The notes under the pieces were generated by a model. The model had not been told where the DNA came from and searched no databases. It saw only the letters and a list, made by a program, of their open reading frames with translations. From positions 840-33,377 of the forward strand of contig LFTH01000081.1 of NCBI GenBank assembly GCA_001513365.1: a stretch of 32,538 bases of DNA, given 5' to 3'. The position numbers and the translations under genes were made by a program. This DNA comes from Clostridiales bacterium DTU033. GTDB taxonomy: Bacteria; Bacillota; Clostridia; Oscillospirales; Acutalibacteraceae. Of the stretch, positions 1 through 8,907 are shown piece after piece (position 1 is the stretch's first letter; every line of letters begins with the position of its first letter).

Positions 1-550
1 CCGGCGGCGGCGCGGGGTTGTCGGGGTCGTACAGCTCGGCCAGGCTGTTGTATCCCTGCTGGTTTTTAAGCGGGATAATAATCATCTCGTTGACGATATA
101 GGCGAGCGAGACAATCAGGGTTATCAGCGCAATGTTGAATATGCATTTGCGCAGTATCTCAAGCGGTGGGTCGCCACGCTTCGGGATTATCCCGCTCAGC
201 GCGTCCGCCGCCCTGTCGATAATGCGTTTGTTTCCGCCGCCCCGCCTTTGCTTTGCGGGCGAACTGCCCTCAATGCGGAAAGGCGGCTTTTGAAGCGGCA
301 CGGCCTCTTCAATCATGAATTTCGGCAAAGTAGCGGATGGATTTCCGCTGTTTTCTTCGGCAACGGCTCCGGCAGAATTGGTGTTTTCACCTTCAGCCGA
401 AACATCGCCGGGCATATCCGGCCGGCTGTATCTTTCCAAAATCTCGCGCGCCTGCCCCACCACCCTGATGGTGTCCGGAGTTTCCCCCTCAAGGTGGGTC
501 AGACGGACGTTCAATATCTCTCTTTTATCCATATCCTTATCGGCTGACAT
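1..550 (-). CDS. N-terminal part of a membrane-anchored protein, possibly a class B sortase-like protein (truncated at window edge)
   Basis: Manual minus-strand translation from ATG at 550: MSADKDMDKREILNVRLTHLEGETPDTIRVVGQAREILERY...ILRKCIFNIALITLIVSLAYIVNEMIIIPLKNQQGYNSLAELYDPDNPAPPP. One TM helix follows a cytoplasmic N-terminus; the post-TM linker resembles sortase B-type proteins. The catalytic domain is outside the window. Confidence 0.45.
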   Translation of the reverse strand, partial: MSADKDMDKREILNVRLTHLEGETPDTIRVVGQAREILERYSRPDMPGDVSAEGENTNSAGAVAEENSGNPSATLPKFMIEEAVPLQKPPFRIEGSSPAKQRRGGGNKRIIDRAADALSGIIPKRGDPPLEILRKCIFNIALITLIVSLAYIVNEMIIIPLKNQQGYNSLAELYDPDNPAPPP

Positions 551-571
551 CGCACTCCCTGCCTTTCAGTG

Positions 572-1705
572 TTAACGTCGTACCAGAACCTTCAGCCCCT
601 GTTCCAGAACTTCAAGAAACCTGTCTATGTCTTCAACCGTGTTTGTATGCGAAAAGCTGACGCGCAGCGCGGAATCCACCAGACTGTCCGGCAGACCCAG
701 CGCGGTGAGCACATGGCTTTTTTTCCCCTTCGAGCAGGCGGAACCGCTCGACACATACACGTCGTGCTGCGCGAGAAAATGGAGCATGGTCTCGCTTTTA
801 ATCCCCGGCGCCGCGATATTCACAATATACGGCACCGCGGCTTTCGGCGATATCCATACCACCCCGCGCAGGCGTTCCACCCCTTCGTGCAGCCGCTGAC
901 GCAGGCTGTGGTACAGTCTGTTCTGCTCCTCGACCGGGGGCAGCTCCTCCGCCGCAACACCGAACGCGGAGACAAGCGGCACCGGCTCGGTCCCGGCGCG
1001 GATTCCGCGCTCATGCCCTCCGCCGAAAACGCGCGGCAAAATCCGCGTGCCCTTTTTGATATACAGCGCCCCGCAGCCTTTGGGCCCGTGGAGCTTGTGA
1101 GCGCTTGCCGACATCAGGTCTATGTCAATCCGTTCGGCGGACAGCGGCATTTTGCCCGCCGCCTGAACCGCGTCGCAATGGATTAAAGTACCGGACGCGA
1201 CCCGCCTTACGCTGGATACAATCCTGTCAATCGGGAAATGGATTCCGATTTCGTTGTTGACATACATTATGCTGACCAGCACCGTATCGCTGCGGCAGGC
1301 TTCCGCCACATGTTCGGGCTCAATTACCCCGTTTTTGTCGGGCACAAGCCTTGTAACCTCGCACCCCTGCCGCTCAAGCTCGTTCACCGATTCCAGCACC
1401 GACGAATGCTCGACCGCGGTGGTAACGATATGCCTGCCCGCGCGCTGTTTTGCCAATGCGGCGCCGAAAACCGCGAGGTTATTGGATTCGGTGCCGCCCG
1501 AAGTGAAAAAGAGCGTTTCGGGGCTGCAGCCCAGCAGCTTTGACACCTGTTTGCGCGCCGTTTCCATCGCCTGTTCGGCCGACGCCCCCATCCTGTGCAA
1601 AGAGGAGGGGTTGCCGTAATTTACGGTCATCATCTCAAGCGCTTTGTCCGCCGCCGCCCTGCAAACCTGTGTGGTGGCGGCATTGTCGAGATATACAAGC
1701 CTCAA
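572..1705 (-). CDS. Cysteine desulfurase (NifS/IscS-like, aminotransferase class V)
   Basis: YLDNAATTQ N-terminus, TSGGTESNN, PLP-lysine motif SASAHKLHGPKGCGALY, and active-site cysteine loop SSGSACSKGKKSHVL. Confidence 0.93.
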   Translation of the reverse strand: MRLVYLDNAATTQVCRAAADKALEMMTVNYGNPSSLHRMGASAEQAMETARKQVSKLLGCSPETLFFTSGGTESNNLAVFGAALAKQRAGRHIVTTAVEHSSVLESVNELERQGCEVTRLVPDKNGVIEPEHVAEACRSDTVLVSIMYVNNEIGIHFPIDRIVSSVRRVASGTLIHCDAVQAAGKMPLSAERIDIDLMSASAHKLHGPKGCGALYIKKGTRILPRVFGGGHERGIRAGTEPVPLVSAFGVAAEELPPVEEQNRLYHSLRQRLHEGVERLRGVVWISPKAAVPYIVNIAAPGIKSETMLHFLAQHDVYVSSGSACSKGKKSHVLTALGLPDSLVDSALRVSFSHTNTVEDIDRFLEVLEQGLKVLVRR

Positions 1706-1740
1706 TGGCCATAACCCTCCAAACCGTATTCCGAAAACTA

Positions 1741-1769
1741 ATTATATAACATTATAGCCATAGTTACAA
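1741..1769 (-). promoter_or_regulatory. Putative sigma-A promoter for the cysteine desulfurase transcription unit
   Basis: Minus strand TTGTAA - 17 bp - TATAAT (-10 is plus-strand attata 1741-1746; -35 is plus-strand ttacaa 1764-1769). Confidence 0.5.
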
Positions 1770-1892
1770 CCTTCTATTTATGTCAATGCTGTAAACATTC
1801 ACAAAAAATTCACATCTTAATTTTACCACAGCTTTTGGGCGCGGCAAAAATGAACAAGGCGGCATTCCGCCGCCCCCATGCTTTCGATTTTT

Positions 1893-2939
1893 TCATCCGT
1901 CCTGCGGAGTCTCGCCCCCGCATGAACAGTCCTGCCACGGCTGTTCGGTCTCATGACGGGGGGGACGTTCCATCAACGCGCGGATTGCGCCGTACGCCGG
2001 CTGTCCCTGATAGCATATCCGCCAGCACTGCTCGGTAATCGGCATTTCCACCCCGACGGCCTGCGAAAGCTCATAGCCCGCCAAAGCCGCGTGGTACCCC
2101 TCCACGGTGCCGACAATATTAACGGCTTCTTCGGGGGTGCGGCCCTGCCCTATCAGAATACCCGCGCGGCGGTTGCGCGAGTGAAGGCTGCCGCATGTAA
2201 CAATCAAATCCCCAAGCCCCGACAGGCCGGCGAATGTCTCGGCCCTCGCGCCCATTCTTATTCCGAGCCTTGCAATTTCGGCAAGCCCGCGGGTAATCAG
2301 CGCGGCTTTTGTGTTGTCCCCCACTTCCAGCCCGTCGCATATCCCCGCGGCAAGGGCTATCACGTTTTTGAGCGCGCCGCCGAGCTCCACGCCGATTACG
2401 TCGGTATTCACATAAATCCTGAACTTCGGGTTCATCATGATATCCTGAACCTGTTCGGCGGCCTCAACATCCTCGCAGGCGCTGATTATCGAGGTCGGTA
2501 CCCCCCTCGCGACCTCCTCGGCATGGGACGGGCCGGACAGCACCGCCACCCGCGCCATCGGCAGCGCCTCGGAGATTACCTGCGAAAGACGGCAGTGGGT
2601 GCCTTTTTCAAGCCCCTTGCTGGCATTTGCAATCAGCGCGCCGTCATTGATTACCGGTTTAAGCAGCGCGGCGGTGTCCCTTACCGCAAACGACGGTACC
2701 GCCAGAATAGTCAAATCCGCGCCCGCGGCGCAGGAGATGTCGGTGGTGAGCTCAATCTCAGGCGGAACCGGGACGCCGGGCAGCAGCTTTTTGTTTTCTC
2801 CAAACCTCTGTATGCCGGAGACTTCCTCCTTAAACGGCGACCAGAGGGCGACCTCGTTGCCGTAGTTCGAGGCCATAATCGCAAGGGCGGTGCCCCAGCC
2901 CCCGGTTCCAAGCACCGCAATCTTCCGCCTGTTGCCCAT
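1893..2939 (-). CDS. gpsA: NAD(P)-dependent glycerol-3-phosphate dehydrogenase
   Basis: IAVLGTGGWGTALA Rossmann motif, ASKGLEKGT, LSGPSHAEEVARGVPTSI, GVELGGALKNVIALAAGI, LSGLGDLIVTC. Confidence 0.96.
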   Translation of the reverse strand: MGNRRKIAVLGTGGWGTALAIMASNYGNEVALWSPFKEEVSGIQRFGENKKLLPGVPVPPEIELTTDISCAAGADLTILAVPSFAVRDTAALLKPVINDGALIANASKGLEKGTHCRLSQVISEALPMARVAVLSGPSHAEEVARGVPTSIISACEDVEAAEQVQDIMMNPKFRIYVNTDVIGVELGGALKNVIALAAGICDGLEVGDNTKAALITRGLAEIARLGIRMGARAETFAGLSGLGDLIVTCGSLHSRNRRAGILIGQGRTPEEAVNIVGTVEGYHAALAGYELSQAVGVEMPITEQCWRICYQGQPAYGAIRALMERPPRHETEQPWQDCSCGGETPQDG

Positions 2940-2970
2940 AAACCCCGCTCCTTTCCGCTTGTAAGCTGTT

Positions 2971-3672
2971 TTATTCCTCTTTCTTTTTACCGAGCTTGCT
3001 CTCGGTGCCGTTGATTATCCGCCTGATGTTCGGAATATGCTTGAGTATGACTGTGGCGGCAATCAGGGTGGAAAGTATCACGCTCGAAAGGGTGTTTGTC
3101 GGCGGCCTGCAGTCCACATACGCGCTGAACAGCCCGGTAAGCGCCGGCAGCGCCAGTGCCGCGCAAATCGAGCCGAGGGAGACCATTCTGAAAATCGCCA
3201 CTACTATAATAAACACCCCAAGGCAGATAAGGGCTATCCGGTAATCAAGGATTAAAATCATCCCGAAGGTGGCAAGGACGCCCTTGCCGCCGCGGAACTT
3301 AAAATAAATCGGGAACAGATGCCCAAGTATGCAGCACAGCCCCGCCGCGTACTTGCCAATGATGGCCAGCTCCAGCTCCCCGCCCGAAAAGCCGGGGTTC
3401 ATCGCTTCCACCAGCCATCCGCCGAGGTAAACCGAGCCGATACTTTTTCCGACGTCGCCCGCCGTGGTTATCAGCGCCGGGACCACCCCCTGCGAGCGCA
3501 GCACATTGGTGGCGCCGGCGTTGCCGCTGCCGAAATCGCGTATGTCGCGGCCCGAAATGATTCTGGTTACGATTATCGCGGAATTCACGCTGCCCAAAAG
3601 ATACGCAAGCAGGCAGGCAAGGGCCAGCGACGGCCAGCAGTGGTATAAAAAGTTTAGCAGCTGTTCAACCAT
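2971..3672 (-). CDS. plsY: Acyl-phosphate:glycerol-3-phosphate acyltransferase
   Basis: LLGSVNSAIIV...DIRDFGSGNAGATNVLR, GKYAAGLCCILGHLFPIYFKFRGGKGVLATFG; multiple TM helices. Start set at MVEQLLN, with AAGGAAG RBS upstream (the track ORF extends to 3711). Confidence 0.94.
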   Translation of the reverse strand: MVEQLLNFLYHCWPSLALACLLAYLLGSVNSAIIVTRIISGRDIRDFGSGNAGATNVLRSQGVVPALITTAGDVGKSIGSVYLGGWLVEAMNPGFSGGELELAIIGKYAAGLCCILGHLFPIYFKFRGGKGVLATFGMILILDYRIALICLGVFIIVVAIFRMVSLGSICAALALPALTGLFSAYVDCRPPTNTLSSVILSTLIAATVILKHIPNIRRIINGTESKLGKKKEE

Positions 3673-3749
3673 CCGATTTCTTCCTTTCAATATGCAGAAG
3701 GATTTATTCAATTATATATTTCTGCGCCGTATTATATGCGCGGCGCCCG

Positions 3750-5069
3750 CTATCCCCCGCGTTCGCGGACAATAATGCGGACGGGCGTACCCTCAAGCCC
3801 GAAAGCCTCGCGAATCTGGTTTTCGAGGTACCTCTGGTACGAAAAATGGAAAAGCTCCGCGCTGTTCACAAAAAACACAAAGGTCGGAGGGCGGGTCGAA
3901 GGCTGTGTAACATAGAATATGCGCAGCCGCCTGCCTTTGTCAGAGGGGGGCTGCACCCTTGCGACCGCGTCGGCCAATAAATCGTTCAGCATCCCGGTTG
4001 AAAACCTCATCGAATGCTGCTCCGAAACATATTTTATCAGCTCGAACAGCCTGTCCACCCGCTGTCCGGTCTTTGCCGAAATGAAAATTATCGGCGCATA
4101 CGGCATGAACGAGAAATCGGCCATCAGGGACTTGCGCATTTTATCCATGGTCTTGTCGTCTTTTTCGACTGCGTCCCATTTGTTGACCGCAATAATGCTA
4201 CCCTTGCCTTTTTCATGCGCCATTCCGGCAATCTTGCTGTCCTGCTCGGTAAACCCCTCGGTCGCGTCTATCATAATCACGCACACGTCGGCGCGCTCGA
4301 CCGCCATCTCGGCGCGCAGCACGCTGTAGTACTCCACCCGGCTGTCGATTTTACTGCGGCGACGGATACCGGCGGTGTCTATGAAAACAAAGTCTCCGTG
4401 CCGGTTTTTGATTTCGGTGTCAATCGCGTCTCTGGTGGTACCGGCTATATCGGTAACAATCGAACGCTCCTCGCCCGCTATATAGTTAATCAAGGACGAC
4501 TTGCCGACATTCGGCCTGCCTATCACCGCGACCTTTATTGCCTGCCGGTCATCCTGCCCGTCCTCGGTTTTGGGCAGCAGCTCGCAGATAGTGTCCAGCA
4601 AATCCCCGGTGCCGTGCCCGTGGATTGCGGATACCGGTATCGGCTCCCCCAGACCTAGGTTGTAAAACTCGTAAACTTCCGGCGGCAACTGCCCGACGCT
4701 GTCCACCTTGTTGACGCACAGCAGAACTGGCTTGCCGCTTTTTAACAGCATGTCGGCGACGTCCACGTCGTTTGCGGTTGCCCCTGTCTTTAAATCCACC
4801 ACCAGAACAATCACGTCCGCCTGCTCAATCGCAAGCTGGGCCTGACGCCTCATCTGCGAGAGGAAGACGTCGTCCGCGTGCGGGTCTATCCCGCCGGTAT
4901 CGGCGAGCATGAAGCGGTTCCCGCACCACTCGCACTGCGCGAAAATCCTGTCCCTCGTAACGCCGGGGGTGTCCTCGACTATCGAGACCCGTTTGCCGAC
5001 AAGTTTATTGAAAAGGGCGGATTTGCCCACGTTCGGGCGCCCGACCAATGCCACAACCGGCAGCGACAC
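3750..5069 (-). CDS. der: Ribosome biogenesis GTPase Der (EngA), two GTPase domains
   Basis: Two Walker A/G1 motifs [12 protein letters not shown] and [32 protein letters not shown]-like C-terminus. Confidence 0.97.
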   Translation of the reverse strand: MSLPVVALVGRPNVGKSALFNKLVGKRVSIVEDTPGVTRDRIFAQCEWCGNRFMLADTGGIDPHADDVFLSQMRRQAQLAIEQADVIVLVVDLKTGATANDVDVADMLLKSGKPVLLCVNKVDSVGQLPPEVYEFYNLGLGEPIPVSAIHGHGTGDLLDTICELLPKTEDGQDDRQAIKVAVIGRPNVGKSSLINYIAGEERSIVTDIAGTTRDAIDTEIKNRHGDFVFIDTAGIRRRSKIDSRVEYYSVLRAEMAVERADVCVIMIDATEGFTEQDSKIAGMAHEKGKGSIIAVNKWDAVEKDDKTMDKMRKSLMADFSFMPYAPIIFISAKTGQRVDRLFELIKYVSEQHSMRFSTGMLNDLLADAVARVQPPSDKGRRLRIFYVTQPSTRPPTFVFFVNSAELFHFSYQRYLENQIREAFGLEGTPVRIIVRERGG

Positions 5070-5126
5070 GCCATATCACCGTCCCGTTCCTTAACATCAA
5101 CAGTATAACCCGACTTTCATACTTTT

Positions 5127-5155
5127 ACAATATGATTTTTGCCAGTCGGTGTCAA
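5127..5155 (-). promoter_or_regulatory. Putative sigma-A promoter for der
   Basis: Minus strand TTGACA (plus 5150-5155) - 17 bp - TATTGT (plus 5127-5132). Confidence 0.45.
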
Positions 5156-5183
5156 GTTGTCCTGCGTTCAGCGCCATAGCAAA

Positions 5184-6482
5184 TCAACTCATAAGAGCAT
5201 TGAGAAAACTGCTCCCGTCAACCGGCACCACAACCACTTTCAGCCCCAGCGCGTTCTGGACGTCGCCGGGGGAAATGTCGTCCAAAAACAAATCCCCGTC
5301 ATGGCGGAGCATCGCGGAAGGTATAAGCAGCACTCCGCCGCCGGCGCGCGGCTTAAGCTGTTCAATCAAATCCCGCCCGGTAACAAGGCCGGCGACGTCA
5401 ATCGTCTCACCGAAAAACCGGTTGATTACCGGCACAACCTCGGCGTTCAGTCCCCCGTATTTTTTGCGCGCCATATCCACAAGCCCGCTGATAAACGGGG
5501 CCGCCGCGGCGCCGGTCGCGACGATTATCCGGCTGCCTTTGGGCCGCTTTCGGCACCCCTTCAGAGTCCTGTCAAACTCGGATTTGAACAGCGCCATCAG
5601 CCCGACCCCGTTTTCAAGCTGCGGAAAATCCCCGTAAAACTCTTCGTCGGGCACCGGCAGACCGGCCTTTAAGTAAAACTCGTCGGCGGGGTAAAACACC
5701 CTTGCGCCAAAAGTTTTAATCATCCGCTCCCCGAATTCCTCCACCTGCCGGACAGCTTTTACCGCCTCGTCCGCTGTGAACGGGCGGAGCGGGGTAAGCC
5801 CTTGCCGGTGCTTTGTCAGCCCGACCGGAACCACCGCCACGCTTTGGACCGCCGGGCAAAGCCCCGACAAATCATTCAGGGTGCGGTCAAGCTCCGCGCC
5901 GTCGTTTATGCCGGGGCAGAGCACAATCTGGCAGTTCATCAGTATCCCCGCGTCCGCAAACCTTTGCATTATGGCAAGGCTTTCCCCGGCAAAGCGGTTG
6001 TTCATCATCTCGCACCTGAGCGACGGGTTTGTGGTATGCACCGAAATGTTTACCGGGCTTATCCTCATTGAGATAATCCGTTCTATCTCATGCTCGGTGA
6101 TGTTGGTCAGGGTGATATAATTCCCGAACAGGAAGGAAAGCCGGCTGTCGTCGTCCTTGAAATACAGGGTTTCCCGCATTCCCTTAGGGAGCTGGTCGAT
6201 AAAGCAGAATACGCACTTGTTTTTGCACCGGCGCTGCTCGTCCATCAGGTAGCTCTCAAACTCAAGGCCGATGTCGTCGTACGTTTCCTTGCGGATTGAC
6301 AGATTAATCGTGTCGTTCCCGCGGATAATCTCAAGGGTTACCTCGGTATCGGCGGTATAAAACCTGTAATCCAGCACGTCTGAAATCCTGTGCCCGTTGA
6401 CCTTGTCAAGAATATCCCCCGCCCGGATACCGAGCCTTGCCGCCGGGCTTTTTTGCCTTACTCCGGCAACAGCCACTCCCAT
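5184..6482 (-). CDS. DUF512 / PDZ-containing radical SAM-like protein
   Basis: N-terminal PDZ-like region (SPAARLGIRAGDILDKVNGHRI), CKNKCVFCFIDQLPKGMRETLYFKDDDSRLSFLFGNYITLTN with CxxxCxxC, and C-terminal DUF512-like region; located next to der. Confidence 0.85.
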   Translation of the reverse strand: MGVAVAGVRQKSPAARLGIRAGDILDKVNGHRISDVLDYRFYTADTEVTLEIIRGNDTINLSIRKETYDDIGLEFESYLMDEQRRCKNKCVFCFIDQLPKGMRETLYFKDDDSRLSFLFGNYITLTNITEHEIERIISMRISPVNISVHTTNPSLRCEMMNNRFAGESLAIMQRFADAGILMNCQIVLCPGINDGAELDRTLNDLSGLCPAVQSVAVVPVGLTKHRQGLTPLRPFTADEAVKAVRQVEEFGERMIKTFGARVFYPADEFYLKAGLPVPDEEFYGDFPQLENGVGLMALFKSEFDRTLKGCRKRPKGSRIIVATGAAAAPFISGLVDMARKKYGGLNAEVVPVINRFFGETIDVAGLVTGRDLIEQLKPRAGGGVLLIPSAMLRHDGDLFLDDISPGDVQNALGLKVVVVPVDGSSFLNALMS

Positions 6483-6628
6483 CCTGCAGCCCCCCTTTTT
6501 TATAATCGGCGCGTTTTATTGATATGATTATAAAACAATTCGGAAAGTTTTGTAAAAAATTATTATCGCCGCAATTTATCGCGGTTTTAAACCGGCGCCG
6601 TCCGCGCAGGTTCCGCCGCGAAAAAAAA

Positions 6629-6652
6629 TAGAGAAGGATTGCTCCCTCTCTA
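6629..6652 (-). terminator. Rho-independent terminator downstream of rpmF
   Basis: tagagaagga...tccctctcta hairpin, followed on the minus strand by an 8-T tract (plus aaaaaaaa). Confidence 0.6.
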
Positions 6653-6686
6653 ACTGCCCCCAAAACTCTAAAGGCCGGAAAAAGGC

Positions 6687-6869
6687 TTATGCCTCTTTTT
6701 TCACAACCAGCCTGCCTTTGTAATAGCCGCAGTTTCCGCAAACGCGATGTGTGCGCCTGAACTCGCCGCACTGTGAGCATTTAACCAGCGCCGGGGCACT
6801 CAGCTTCCATAAGTTGGAGCGCCTTTTGTCCCGCCTTGCTCTGGAAGTTTTTCTCTTGGGTACCGCCAT
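6687..6869 (-). CDS. rpmF: 50S ribosomal protein L32 (zinc-ribbon type)
   Basis: MAVPKRKTSRARRDKRRSNLWKL...CSQCGEFRRTHRVCGNCGYYKGRLVVKKEA; four-cysteine zinc ribbon. Start set at the canonical MAVPKRK (the track ORF extends to 6950). Confidence 0.97.
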   Translation of the reverse strand: MAVPKRKTSRARRDKRRSNLWKLSAPALVKCSQCGEFRRTHRVCGNCGYYKGRLVVKKEA

Positions 6870-6888
6870 TGTCAGCACCTCCTTAACG

Positions 6889-7389
6889 CTAATCAGTATT
6901 ATCTGTAAGCTGCCGAAGGATTTTAAAACGCGGGTCAACCCTGCCGGCACGGCAGCCGCAGCCGCCTTTGTTCAAATCCTTGCCGCATTCATGGCAAATC
7001 CCCGCGCAATCCTCCCGGCACAGGTTTTTTGTGGGAAGGTTGAGTATTAAATCTTCAAGCACCAGCTCGCCCAAATCAAGCTTGTCGCCCTCGATTAAAA
7101 CCTGACTGTCGTCCCCTTCTGTAAGCGACGACACCAAATCATGGAGTATCCGCACCTGCACGGGCCTTTTGATTTGTGCGAGACAGCGGTCGCAGGCGCA
7201 GTGATGGATAAAATCGGCAGCCGCGTCCAGTAGCAGGAAATTCGCGCCCGCGGTTATTTTGCCGCGCACCCGTACAGGCTCCAGAAAAGGGCGGTTGTTC
7301 TGGTATTCAAAATCTGAAAAATCCAGCGCGCAGTCTATCTCAAGCTCTTCCGCCCTGCCTGTGAACAGCTGCTTTAAATCTATAATCAT
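6889..7389 (-). CDS. YceD/DUF177 family protein
   Basis: MIIDLKQLFTGRAEELEID..., CDRCLAQ, NLCREDCAGICHECGKDLNKGGCGC; lies directly upstream of rpmF, as is common for this family. Confidence 0.9.
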   Translation of the reverse strand: MIIDLKQLFTGRAEELEIDCALDFSDFEYQNNRPFLEPVRVRGKITAGANFLLLDAAADFIHHCACDRCLAQIKRPVQVRILHDLVSSLTEGDDSQVLIEGDKLDLGELVLEDLILNLPTKNLCREDCAGICHECGKDLNKGGCGCRAGRVDPRFKILRQLTDNTD

Positions 7390-7416
7390 GACTCCACCTC
7401 TAGCGCCATGTTGAAT

Positions 7417-7445
7417 ATTATATAAAGCGGCTGATGGTTTGTCAA
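7417..7445 (-). promoter_or_regulatory. Consensus sigma-A promoter for yceD-rpmF
   Basis: Minus strand exact TTGACA (plus 7440-7445) - 17 bp - exact TATAAT (plus 7417-7422), about 30 bp upstream of the yceD ATG. Confidence 0.8.
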
Positions 7446-7473
7446 GCAAATTTTCAGCCCGCTCGCCGACCTG

Positions 7474-8337
7474 CTAGCCTTGCTCTATATCCTGCGGCGG
7501 CCCGTTCTGACTTTTCTGCCGCATATATTCGTTGTATTCCTCCTCGGTCAGGTACTCGACCGGCTTGTAGTCCTCGGCCGGCGCGTCCCCGATGTCGCGG
7601 ATGATTATGAAAGGGGTGAGCTCGTCGTCCTGCCCGGACGGGTTGTCCCCGATAAGCTCGCAGAGGAATTCGGCGGTTTTATCCCTTAAAGACGGGGAAC
7701 GCCCGAGCAGCTCTATATCCAAATCGCTCGCGTCCGCTATCATGCAGATAATTCCGGTCTCCCGCTCGATTTTCTCGCAGACCCCGTCCGGGTCGCGCGG
7801 GGTCAGCACCGCCAAAGTGTGGTAGGTATTAAAAGCGGAGCGTTTATAAAAACCGTCAATCCCCGCGACGTCCCGGCCGGCAACCCTGTAAAAAACCCCG
7901 CGCACTCCGAAAAGCCGGCAAACCGCCCCGCAGAAACTCGCAAGCAATATCCGCGGCAGCCCTTTCATATTTATTGCGATCTGCAGCTTGTAAGGCTCGT
8001 CCATCCCGATACCGTACTGGTTGCGGGTGGCAAACTTCGACAAAAATTTCGCCCAGAACCCCAGCCTTACCTTGCCGATTTCCACCGTATTGTCCTGACA
8101 CATCGAAATCACCTTTTCGCCGAGCGAGACAATATCGCCCGGCTGGTAGATTGGCAGAACATAGCGGCGGACAAGCTCGATATAATCCTCTCCGCGCTCA
8201 ACAAAATGGGTCTTCACCGCGTACCGTTCAAAGCGCCTGCCCTCGACTTCCCGCACCCCGCGTACGTAGTAAGTTACCCCGTTTTTCTCACGCCTGTTTT
8301 CTTTTAGGTTCAGGTTCCCGATGTACCATTTTCCCAT
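7474..8337 (-). CDS. Coenzyme F420-0:L-glutamate ligase (CofE)-like protein
   Basis: YAVKTHFVERGEDYIELVRRYVLPIYQPGDIVSLGEKVISMCQ, VLTPRDPDGVCEKIERETGIICMIADASDLDIELLGRS resemble the CofE-like family seen in Firmicutes. Assignment is from memory only. Confidence 0.55.
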   Translation of the reverse strand: MGKWYIGNLNLKENRREKNGVTYYVRGVREVEGRRFERYAVKTHFVERGEDYIELVRRYVLPIYQPGDIVSLGEKVISMCQDNTVEIGKVRLGFWAKFLSKFATRNQYGIGMDEPYKLQIAINMKGLPRILLASFCGAVCRLFGVRGVFYRVAGRDVAGIDGFYKRSAFNTYHTLAVLTPRDPDGVCEKIERETGIICMIADASDLDIELLGRSPSLRDKTAEFLCELIGDNPSGQDDELTPFIIIRDIGDAPAEDYKPVEYLTEEEYNEYMRQKSQNGPPQDIEQG

Positions 8338-8388
8338 AGCTTTAACACTCCCTGCGGGGCGGGCAAAACCGCCCGCTCCGGATTAAAA

Positions 8389-8414
8389 CTGCGGCGAAAC
8401 CCCCTTCGCCGCAG
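8389..8414 (-). terminator. Rho-independent terminator downstream of the P-loop ATPase gene
   Basis: Perfect 10-bp stem ctgcggcgaa/ttcgccgcag; minus strand continues TTTTAAT. Confidence 0.65.
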
Positions 8415-8421
8415 CCCCTTT

Positions 8422-8835
8422 TCAGTCAAGCGCGTATTTTGAAACGGTTTCGGGGACGCTGGATTTGTCCGCCGATACCGTCATCACGATATTGACCTCC
8501 GCTTTTTTGGAAAGGCTGTCCAGCTTTTCAATAAAGCCGGCGAGTTTTTCAAAATCATAACCGGTTATTTTGAGGGTGGAGTCAACAAATATATCGGTAA
8601 TGTCATAATTCGCGGCGCACATGCCGGAAATAAAGCCGTAAAACGCGTCAAAGCCCTGAATGTCGTACTCGTCTGCCGCAACCAGACGGGTTCGGTAAGT
8701 TATGTTGTAGGACAGCTGATTGTTCTTCTCAATAAGCACGACATGGCCCTTTGATTTTTCGGTCGCCTCATTGCACATCTCAATCAGGCGCTTGGTCTTG
8801 CCGGAACCCTTGTTTCCGAGGATTAACTGCACCAT
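8422..8835 (-). CDS. Small P-loop NTPase of unknown function
   Basis: N-terminal Walker A GNKGSGKTK; acidic Walker-B-like ITDIFVDSTL; 137 aa. Confidence 0.75.
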   Translation of the reverse strand: MVQLILGNKGSGKTKRLIEMCNEATEKSKGHVVLIEKNNQLSYNITYRTRLVAADEYDIQGFDAFYGFISGMCAANYDITDIFVDSTLKITGYDFEKLAGFIEKLDSLSKKAEVNIVMTVSADKSSVPETVSKYALD

Positions 8836-8907
8836 TTTAATCTCCCCCTGAATTTAGTATATCCGCAAACCGCGGTGATAGACAAAAAAGTCTTTGGTGA
8901 AAAACCG

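Noticed and set aside
1953-3014. 353-aa plus-strand ORF opposite gpsA
   Set aside because: Antisense to clearly coding gpsA; composition is Arg/His/Pro-rich as expected for a shadow ORF.
6406-6780. 124-aa minus ORF overlapping the DUF512 gene start and rpmF
   Set aside because: Out of frame with both real genes and passes through the rpmF terminator; no domain.
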